From: an uncultured Synergistaceae bacterium
GTDB taxonomy: Bacteria; Synergistota; Synergistia; Synergistales; Aminobacteriaceae
NCBI GenBank assembly: GCA_937870605.1
Contig: CALMZW010000134.1
Coordinates: 1 to 12,522, forward strand
Reading direction: 5' to 3'
DNA length: 12,522 bases
Positions within the stretch are counted from its first letter, which is position 1. Each line of letters begins with the position of its first letter. Positions 6,968-12,522 of the stretch are shown here, one piece after another. The notes under the pieces are model-generated. The model saw nothing but the letters and a program-made list of their open reading frames with translations. It was not told the origin of the DNA and ran no database searches. The translations under genes were made by a program, and so were the position numbers.

Positions 6968-6973
6968 AGGTGG
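6967..6973 (+). promoter_or_regulatory. Ribosome binding site favouring GTG 6981 for mreB
   Basis: AAGGTGG overlaps the end of the radC stop and ends 7 bases before GTG 6981. The alternative in-frame starts, GTG 6957 and ATG 7002, lack a comparable site. Confidence 0.6.
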
Positions 6974-6980
6974 TATTGTT

Positions 6981-8036
6981 GTGTTGAGAGCGCTCTCTGG
7001 TATGTTTGGAGCTGATGTGGGAATCGACCTCGGCACCGCGAACATCGTCGTGTTCGTTCGCGGGAAGGGGATCGTCATCAATGAGCCCTCGGCTGTCGCT
7101 GTCCGGAAGAGGCCGAAGGGTGGTCCGAGCGAGATTATCGCCGTCGGTCGCGAGGCGAAGGCAATGTCCGGGAAGACGCCGACCGGCGTTACGACGATTT
7201 GGCCGTTACAGGACGGCGTCATCGCCAATTTTGAAATGACGGAGGAACTTATCCGCCATTGCCTGCGATTTGCGAACGGCTCGCGTTTTTTCCTCTCCCA
7301 TCCGCGCGTCGTCATTTCGGTTCCCGCCGAGGTCACGGAAGTTGAGCGAAAAGCGGTGATCGATGCGACGCTCGGTGCGGGCGCACGCGAAGCGTACGTC
7401 GTTGAAGAACCGGTCTCCGCCGCATTGGGGGCGGGATTGCCCATACAGGAACCGAAGGGGAGCATGATCCTCGATATCGGAGGAGGGACGAGCGAAGTCG
7501 CGGTTCTTTCCCTGGGCGGAATCGTCGTCACAAATTCCCTTCGGGCCGCAGGCAAGGATATGGATAACGCGATCGTCGCCATGCTCCGGCAGCGGTACGC
7601 GCTTTTCATCGGAGATACAACGGCTGAAGAAGTCAAGATACAGATCGGCTCCGCCCTTCCTCTCGAACCCGAGCTCGAAATGGCGGTCAAGGGACGCGAC
7701 CTCGCGGACGGCCTGCCGAAAGCGGACATCGTGACATCCGTCGAAGTCCGGGAAGCGATCGATCCGATCATCCTGCGAATAGAGGATATGGTCAAGGTCG
7801 CTCTGGAACAGACTCCGCCCGAGCTGGCGAAAGATATTGTCGACCAGGGCATTATCATGAGCGGAGGCGTTTCGCAGTTGAGAGGCCTTTCCGAACGTCT
7901 TTCGCGGTCGCTCAATACGCCTGTCGTCGTCGCAGAAGACCCTCTTTTCGCTGTGGCTCGCGGAGTCGGGAAAATTCTCGATAACCTCGATGTTATGAAG
8001 CGCGTATTGATGTCCGTTGAAAAGGGCTCAAGATAG
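6981..8036 (+). CDS. mreB: Rod shape-determining protein MreB
   Basis: MreB is the actin-like ATPase that forms membrane-bound filaments and guides lateral peptidoglycan synthesis. The 351-aa product shows the actin-fold nucleotide motifs: IDLGTAN (residues 15-21), the phosphate-2 loop DIGGGTSEVAV (from 165), and the adenosine motif region IIMSGGVSQLRGL. The C-terminal AEDPLFAVARGVG is typical of MreB. Three in-frame starts are possible. GTG 6981 has the best ribosome binding site; ATG 7002 would give the shortest MreB-like N-terminus (MFGADVGID); GTG 6957 overlaps radC. A perfect 12-base palindrome lies between the first two choices. It is the first of the mreB-mreC-mreD-mrdA set. Confidence 0.96.
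   Translation: MLRALSGMFGADVGIDLGTANIVVFVRGKGIVINEPSAVAVRKRPKGGPSEIIAVGREAKAMSGKTPTGVTTIWPLQDGVIANFEMTEELIRHCLRFANGSRFFLSHPRVVISVPAEVTEVERKAVIDATLGAGAREAYVVEEPVSAALGAGLPIQEPKGSMILDIGGGTSEVAVLSLGGIVVTNSLRAAGKDMDNAIVAMLRQRYALFIGDTTAEEVKIQIGSALPLEPELEMAVKGRDLADGLPKADIVTSVEVREAIDPIILRIEDMVKVALEQTPPELAKDIVDQGIIMSGGVSQLRGLSERLSRSLNTPVVVAEDPLFAVARGVGKILDNLDVMKRVLMSVEKGSR
6986..6997. repeat. Perfect 12-base palindrome at the mreB start
   Basis: GAGAGCGCTCTC equals its own reverse complement and lies between the two likely mreB starts (GTG 6981 and ATG 7002). It could be a protein-binding dyad or chance; as an RNA hairpin it would be weak, because the loop would take the central four bases. Confidence 0.35.
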
Positions 8037-8057
8037 AGAAAACGGGGTACGCGTCTC

Positions 8058-8846
8058 GTGCGGCTGAGAACCCTGGGAACGGATTGGTTTCATGGCCTGG
8101 TCGCCCTCGTTCTGAGCGTGCTGCTGCTCGCGTTCGCTCCTCACAGGGAGCTTCTCCGCGAGCCGGTGACGTTCGTCGCTGCTGTGCTCTCCTACCCCGA
8201 GGCCCCCGCCGTTGCGCTCGGTTCCGCTTTCCGACGGGGAACGGCATGGTTTTCGGAAAGAACAACCCTTCTCGATCGATTGCGATTTCTGGAAAGAGAG
8301 AACGAGCGACTCGGACTCGCAACCCACGTGGCCAACGCCCACGTTCAGGCCGCAAAACGTCAGCTCGATTCGGCTCTTGGCGATTCACAGGTTGTGTTCC
8401 GGGCTCCGCACGCGTGGTGGACGGAGATCCTGATCGACAAGGGGCTCAAGGACGGGGTGCGTTCCGGGACTCCCGTTCTTCAGAACGGTTCTCTCGTGGG
8501 ACGCACCACCGTCGTCGAAAATTCGTTCTCCTGGGTCGAACTGGTGACGTCGTCATCTCTGATGGTGCCTGCTGTCATCGAAGAAACACGGGATCTCGGC
8601 GTTGTGGCCGGAGACGGCCAGGGCGGCGTCTGGCTGCTGTTCATTCCGGAAGGCAGGTCGCTCGTCCCCGGCATGACCGTCAGCACTGCCATGATCAGCG
8701 AAATATTGCCTCCGGGAATCCCGATCGGAAGGCTTTCGGAACAGAAAAAACGATCGGAAGAGGGATTTGTTTCGTATCGCCTTGAGACCGGCGCCTCGCT
8801 CTCCCTCTTGTACTCCGTCAGCGTCCTGAGACCGAAAGCGAGGTAA
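8058..8846 (+). CDS. mreC: Rod shape-determining protein MreC
   Basis: MreC is a bitopic inner-membrane protein whose periplasmic part binds and activates PBP2 within the elongasome. The 262-aa product has one N-terminal membrane segment (about residues 12-28), a helical, probably coiled-coil stretch (about 68-105, around LDRLRFLERENERL), and then a beta-rich domain. That domain carries the family pattern ILIDKGLKDGVRSGTPVL and GSLVGRTTVVENSFSWVELVT. The chosen start is GTG 8058, 21 bases after mreB; its ribosome binding site is weak, which may lower its yield relative to MreB. It ends 4 bases before mreD. Position and pattern make the call secure despite the family's low sequence conservation. 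Confidence 0.93.
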   Translation: MRLRTLGTDWFHGLVALVLSVLLLAFAPHRELLREPVTFVAAVLSYPEAPAVALGSAFRRGTAWFSERTTLLDRLRFLERENERLGLATHVANAHVQAAKRQLDSALGDSQVVFRAPHAWWTEILIDKGLKDGVRSGTPVLQNGSLVGRTTVVENSFSWVELVTSSSLMVPAVIEETRDLGVVAGDGQGGVWLLFIPEGRSLVPGMTVSTAMISEILPPGIPIGRLSEQKKRSEEGFVSYRLETGASLSLLYSVSVLRPKAR

Positions 8847-8850
8847 GGAG

Positions 8851-9312
8851 ATGCTTTCGGGGCTTGCGGTATGGCTTTTCCAGGATCTCTTTTCCGTCCT
8901 TGCGTCAGGTCCGCTGATGGTTCCGGAAGCGTTCCTTCTGTTGATGCTCTATCGCGCGCTGTATCGGGCTGAGTCGTTTCCGGCAACCGTCTGGAGCACG
9001 TTCGCCGGCGGCGTGGTCTTTGATCTCCGGTGGGTGGGATTTCCTGGTGTCACATCCTTCCTGACCGTAGCGGTTCTGCTCGTCTGCAGATGGTTGTGGC
9101 TGACGCTCCCCGTTTCCGGAAGAACGATCGGACTTACGGCATTTTTCTTCTGGTCCGGGCAAACGCTTGTTTCCCTTGCGCGATTGATCCTCTGGGGGCT
9201 TCCCAGGATGGATATCCTTCGTATCTTGCTGATGCAGCAGGGATATTTCCTTCCCGTGATCGGTATTGTGTGCGTGTTCATCGCACATCTGGAGCGAAAG
9301 CAGGATGTCTGA
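8851..9312 (+). CDS. mreD: Rod shape-determining protein MreD
   Basis: MreD is a small polytopic inner-membrane member of the elongasome, working with MreC and PBP2. The 153-aa product is almost wholly hydrophobic, with about five membrane segments. It includes a helix around VPEAFLLLMLYRALY and a segment with GGVVFDLRWVGFPGVTSF, which resembles the conserved G-hydrophobic-D...G motif of MreD. No other in-frame start lies near ATG 8851. The usable ribosome binding site is GAGG (8840-8843) inside the end of mreC, because the AAGGAG at 8845-8850 is directly against the ATG. Its stop overlaps the next gene by 8 bases. Position between mreC and mrdA supports the call. Confidence 0.9.
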   Translation: MLSGLAVWLFQDLFSVLASGPLMVPEAFLLLMLYRALYRAESFPATVWSTFAGGVVFDLRWVGFPGVTSFLTVAVLLVCRWLWLTLPVSGRTIGLTAFFFWSGQTLVSLARLILWGLPRMDILRILLMQQGYFLPVIGIVCVFIAHLERKQDV

Positions 9313-11053
9313 TCTCCGATCCGTTATCGATGTGCGGATTCGCGTGTGCCGTTTTCTGATGATCCTTTCGGCGGCCTTTCTTCTTCTCGGCTTGTACTTC
9401 TTCCAGATCCTTCACGCGGACAAGTATGTCAAACTTGCCTGGGACAATCGGCTGCGTCTGATCCGCATCCCCTCGTCGCGGGGCGAAATATTCGATCGGA
9501 ACGGGTCCCCCCTTGCGGTCAACATAACGACGTTCGATATCCTCGGGTATCCGCTCGACCTGGAGAAACCCGGGATGATCGAACGCCTTTCTCTTGTTCT
9601 CAACAAACATGGATTCCCCATAGACCCGGAAGATCTGTCGGCGACGATCAAGCGGCAGTTCTGGACGCCGTACAGGGTTGTGCGCGTAATAACGAATCTG
9701 ACGCTTCCCCAGATGGCGGATCTTGTGGCCGATCCCAATTTCCCCACGCAATGTTTCCCGATGGCCGTATGGCGTCGGACCTACCCCGCCGGAAGCCTTG
9801 TCTCGAATGTTCTCGGGTATGCGGGAGAGATCAGTGAGAACGAACTCCGGCAAAAAGCGCAGGGGGAGTATCTCGGCGGCGATCGGATCGGCAAGGGGGG
9901 CATCGAGGCGTACTATGAGCAATCCCTTCGAGGGAGGGCGGGAGAAGAATCCATCGAGGTGGATGCGAGGGGACGTCGCATGCGCAGCATCGATTATCGT
10001 CCTCCGCTCCGGGGTCAGAATATCAGATTGACGCTCGATCTCGGGGCGCAACGTCTCGCCGCGGATCTTCTCAAGGGACTGAGAGGCGCCGTGGTTGTGC
10101 TGGACGCGCAGACCGGAGGCGTCCTGGTTCTGTGCACGTCGCCATCCTATGACAACAACCCTCTTTCATGGGGGATCTCGGCGAAGGAATGGAGCGCTCT
10201 CACCGACGATCCGTTGCATCCGATGATGGATCGTTCGATTTCGGGCGTGTATCCTCCGGGTTCGACGTTCAAGGCGATGGTTGCGCTGGCGGCTTTGGAG
10301 GAAAAGGAAGTGACCACCGCCACGTCGTTCTTTTGCGCCGGAGAGTTCCAGCTGGGGACACGGACGTTCAAATGCTGGAAACGCTGGGGACACGGAACGG
10401 TTCGTCTTGTCACGGCATTACAGGATTCCTGTGATGTATACTTCTATCAGGTCGGGCTCCGGCTCGGCATCAATCGTCTTGTCGAATGGGGGAAACGTTT
10501 CGGGCTGGGGACACGTACCGGAATCGACATACCAGGCGAGGCGGAAGGAAATATCGCGGGCATCGAATGGAAAAAGGAGCGATTCCGGGAACCGTGGTAT
10601 AAAGGAGACACCGTCAATTACTCGATCGGTCAGGGATTCCTCCTCATGACGCCCCTGCAGATCGCGAGAATGTACGCCTTTTTCGCAAACGGAGGTCGTC
10701 TCGTAACGCCGTATCTTGTGGAGAGCAGCAAGGAGCCTCCGGTTCCGATCGGACATTCTCCCGCGAATCTCGATGTCGTCCGCCGGGGCCTGCAGGATGT
10801 CGTCCGACAGGGAACCGGATGGCGCGCCGGAACGTATGGCGTGACCGTTGCAGGGAAGACCGGCACCTCGCAGAATGCGCACGGAAACGACCATGCCCTT
10901 TTTGCCGGATACGCCCCTGCAGACCGTCCGCGATACGTGGCGGTAGCCGTCGTGGAGGCCGGGGAACACGGCAGCAGCGTTGCTTCCCCGATCGTGGGAC
11001 AGGTTCTCTCGTATCTTCTCGTCAGGGATTTCCCCGGCGATGTCGTCCCGTGA
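9305..11053 (+). CDS. mrdA: Penicillin-binding protein 2, elongation-specific transpeptidase
   Basis: PBP2 is the class B transpeptidase that crosslinks lateral-wall peptidoglycan together with RodA and MreCD. The 582-aa product has an N-terminal membrane anchor (about residues 17-38), then RGEIFDRNGSPLAVN and the PBP dimerisation-type region. The transpeptidase domain has all three active-site motifs: STFK with nucleophile S320, SCD at 375-377 (the SxD form seen in PBP2-type enzymes), and KTGT from K518. GVYPPGSTFKAMVALAALE and NYSIGQGFLLMTPLQIARM are also typical. The frame is open upstream, but ATG 9305, overlapping the mreD stop, gives a normal cytoplasmic tail. The neighbouring mreBCD supports PBP2 over PBP3 (FtsI). 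No rodA is present in the window. Confidence 0.95.
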   Translation: MSDLRSVIDVRIRVCRFLMILSAAFLLLGLYFFQILHADKYVKLAWDNRLRLIRIPSSRGEIFDRNGSPLAVNITTFDILGYPLDLEKPGMIERLSLVLNKHGFPIDPEDLSATIKRQFWTPYRVVRVITNLTLPQMADLVADPNFPTQCFPMAVWRRTYPAGSLVSNVLGYAGEISENELRQKAQGEYLGGDRIGKGGIEAYYEQSLRGRAGEESIEVDARGRRMRSIDYRPPLRGQNIRLTLDLGAQRLAADLLKGLRGAVVVLDAQTGGVLVLCTSPSYDNNPLSWGISAKEWSALTDDPLHPMMDRSISGVYPPGSTFKAMVALAALEEKEVTTATSFFCAGEFQLGTRTFKCWKRWGHGTVRLVTALQDSCDVYFYQVGLRLGINRLVEWGKRFGLGTRTGIDIPGEAEGNIAGIEWKKERFREPWYKGDTVNYSIGQGFLLMTPLQIARMYAFFANGGRLVTPYLVESSKEPPVPIGHSPANLDVVRRGLQDVVRQGTGWRAGTYGVTVAGKTGTSQNAHGNDHALFAGYAPADRPRYVAVAVVEAGEHGSSVASPIVGQVLSYLLVRDFPGDVVP

Positions 11054-11056
11054 GAC

Positions 11057-11065
11057 AAAGGAGGA
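11057..11065 (+). promoter_or_regulatory. Strong ribosome binding site of minC
   Basis: AAAGGAGGA, close to a full anti-16S match, ends 6 bases before ATG 11072. It is the strongest such site in the window, suggesting that minC is translated independently rather than by coupling to mrdA. Confidence 0.75.
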
Positions 11066-11071
11066 TCCAGA

Positions 11072-11785
11072 ATGGTTGCGTCATCGACAGGAACGGAACA
11101 GAACCTGCCCCCGCCCGATCGCGAGGAACGCATTGTTTTCAAGGGCGCACGGGATCACGTTCGCATGCTCATCCCGGAAACCATGGAAGAACAGTCGCTT
11201 ATACATGAGATCGTCTCCATGCACTCGAAAACCTCCGAGATTCTCGGAGGAATGGGAGTCGTCCTCGATTTTCAGGGGCGAAAGATCGGGGAGGAGGGGC
11301 TTTCCCGCCTCCTGCAAGCTCTCTGGCGTTCCGGGATGCGTGTGTTGTCCTGGATCACCTACGACCTTGAGACGCAGAACTTGCTGAAAGCCGCCGGCGT
11401 TCATGTCGGAGAATATCGCGCTCCCGTCTCCAGGGAAGCAGGCTCTTCCCTGCCGCCTCTGGCTCTCGCGCACTCGCTTCGGTCGGGGCAGAGAGTCGAG
11501 CATGACGGCGATATCATAATTGTCGGACATGTCAATGACGGGGCTGAGATCCTTGCCGGAGGCAGCGTCGTGGTCTGGGGGCGACTCAAGGGACTTGCGC
11601 ACGCGGGACTGAACGGCGTGTCCGGGCATTGTATCGTCGCTGGAGCGTTCGAGGCCAAGCAGATTCGCATCGGGAGCAAAGTCGGATCGTACCTCGGCAT
11701 GGAAAAGGAATGGTGGGGACGGCCTGTGGTAGTTCTTCTGGAAAACGACTCTCTGATGGTCAGAGATCTGAAAATAGAGCGGTGA
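11072..11785 (+). CDS. minC: Septum site-determining protein MinC
   Basis: MinC inhibits FtsZ polymerisation and, when recruited by MinD, blocks septation away from midcell. The 237-aa protein has the N-terminal FtsZ-inhibiting domain (about residues 20-115, with VVLDFQGRKIGEEGL) and the C-terminal beta-helix domain. The latter carries RSGQ (137-140), the MinD-binding motif, and the family pattern GDIIIVGHVNDGAEILAGG followed by VVWGRLKGLAHAG. All family marks are present. It starts 18 bases after mrdA with a strong ribosome binding site and is followed after 24 bases by minD in the same reading frame. Confidence 0.96.
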   Translation: MVASSTGTEQNLPPPDREERIVFKGARDHVRMLIPETMEEQSLIHEIVSMHSKTSEILGGMGVVLDFQGRKIGEEGLSRLLQALWRSGMRVLSWITYDLETQNLLKAAGVHVGEYRAPVSREAGSSLPPLALAHSLRSGQRVEHDGDIIIVGHVNDGAEILAGGSVVVWGRLKGLAHAGLNGVSGHCIVAGAFEAKQIRIGSKVGSYLGMEKEWWGRPVVVLLENDSLMVRDLKIER

Positions 11786-11809
11786 ATTGCAGAAACGGGG
11801 TGGAAAGAG

Positions 11810-12522
11810 GTGGCGGCACGGGTCATAGTTGTTACTTCCGGTAAGGGTGGCGTTGGCAAGACGACAACGACTGCGAATATTTCGGTAGCCCTCGCCCGGA
11901 GCGGATTCAAGGTGGTTGCGATCGATGCGGATATAGGATTGCGAAACCTCGATGTGATGATGGGGCTGGAAAACAGGATCGTCTATACGTTCGTCGATGT
12001 TCTCGAGGGCGTTTGCCGTCTGCCGCAAGCTCTTGTGCGGGACAAGCGGGTCGATTCCCTGTACCTGCTTCCCGCCGCACAGACCAGGACGAAGGACGCC
12101 GTTTCTCCCGAGCAGATGTCCGACCTGTGCGCGATGCTCCGGCCGGATTTCGATTTTATCCTGCTCGACAGTCCGGCAGGCATCGAGGGAGGGTTCCGGA
12201 ACGCCGCTGTCGGCGCCGACGAGGGGTTGGTTGTGACTACTCCGGAAGTTCCTGCCGTACGAGATGCGGACAGAATTATCGGCATGCTGGAATCCATGGG
12301 GAAGAAACCCATCAGACTTGTGCTCAACCGTCTGAGGGCGCATTTGATCCGGGAAGGGGAAATGCTCGATATCAAGGATGTTCTCGACATCCTTGCCATT
12401 CCGCTGATCGGCATCGTTCCCGAAGATGAATGCGTCGTCAAATCGGCGAACCGGGGAGAACCGCTGACGTTCTCCGACGCTTCACCTGCGGCGAAAGCCT
12501 TTCGCAACATAGCGGACCGCAT
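11810..12522 (+). CDS. minD: Septum site-determining protein MinD (3' end outside window)
   Basis: MinD is the membrane-associated ParA/MinD-type ATPase that carries MinC to the membrane. The open frame runs to the window edge with about 237 codons visible. It has the deviant Walker A motif SGKGGVGKTT with signature Lys12 and Lys17, a switch region with DADIGLRNLDVMMG, and a Walker B region LLDSPAGIE with Asp120, all aligned with E. coli MinD numbering to within one residue. The C-terminal amphipathic membrane-targeting helix lies beyond the window. The start is taken as GTG 11810, giving V/M-A-A-R-V-I-V-V-T-S; GGGGTGG at 11797-11803 is the likely ribosome binding site. Whether minE follows cannot be seen. 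Confidence 0.95.
   Translation, partial: MAARVIVVTSGKGGVGKTTTTANISVALARSGFKVVAIDADIGLRNLDVMMGLENRIVYTFVDVLEGVCRLPQALVRDKRVDSLYLLPAAQTRTKDAVSPEQMSDLCAMLRPDFDFILLDSPAGIEGGFRNAAVGADEGLVVTTPEVPAVRDADRIIGMLESMGKKPIRLVLNRLRAHLIREGEMLDIKDVLDILAIPLIGIVPEDECVVKSANRGEPLTFSDASPAAKAFRNIADR

Noticed and set aside
6575..7915. Minus-strand open frame of 446 codons across radC and mreB
   Set aside because: It opposes two well-conserved genes, its product is Ser/Arg/Thr-rich without recognisable domains, and no promoter or ribosome binding site stands out.
9266..9304. Upstream start at 9266 for mrdA
   Set aside because: It adds 13 residues overlapping mreD; ATG 9305 at the mreD stop fits PBP2 N-termini and coupling.
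11081..12343. Minus-strand open frame of 420 codons across minC and minD
   Set aside because: It shares codon register with minC and minD, which are certain; the opening follows from their codon use.

Overview
The window is a dense bacterial chromosomal segment with every recognisable gene on the + strand: the 3' part of secF, then lapA, recJ, rel (RelA/SpoT type), dtd, an MBL-fold hydrolase, radC, mreB, mreC, mreD, mrdA (PBP2), minC and the 5' part of minD. No mobile element, tRNA, rRNA or CRISPR array was seen, and no gap between genes reaches 300 bases. The content suggests a rod-shaped diderm: LapA belongs to envelope/LPS assembly, and MreBCD, PBP2 and MinCD are present. The moderately GC-rich, Firmicutes-like gene order combined with an outer-membrane gene points to Synergistota. 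That assignment is an inference from gene order and protein style, not from a marker search.

Layout. Positions 1-590 hold the end of secF, closed by a strong intrinsic terminator at 609-650. A short region (651-783) then carries a candidate promoter and possibly a tiny upstream ORF. From 784 to the window end the genes form one apparent operon: gaps are at most 24 bases, several starts overlap the previous stop, and no terminator was seen. The first half (lapA-recJ-rel-dtd-MBL) covers envelope, DNA repair, stringent response and chirality proofreading of aminoacyl-tRNA. The second half (radC-mreBCD-mrdA-minCD) covers cell elongation and division-site placement. The two halves meet at a 4-base ATGA overlap between the MBL gene and radC.

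How the genes fit together. MreB, MreC, MreD and PBP2 are the core of the elongasome that builds lateral-wall peptidoglycan. MinC and MinD keep FtsZ away from the poles. Sharing a transcript with the (p)ppGpp enzyme Rel could couple growth-rate signalling with cell shape, but that is inference.

Nothing here looks like a wholly new system. The points most worth a second look are the acidic QFDD motif in the synthetase domain of an otherwise bifunctional Rel, the N-terminal extension and A-tract heptamers in rel, the divergent RadC signature, the joining of two neighbourhoods that I recall as separate in Firmicutes, the possible 32-codon ORF overlapping the lapA start, and a repeated GGGTGAGC ribosome-binding motif at gene junctions.
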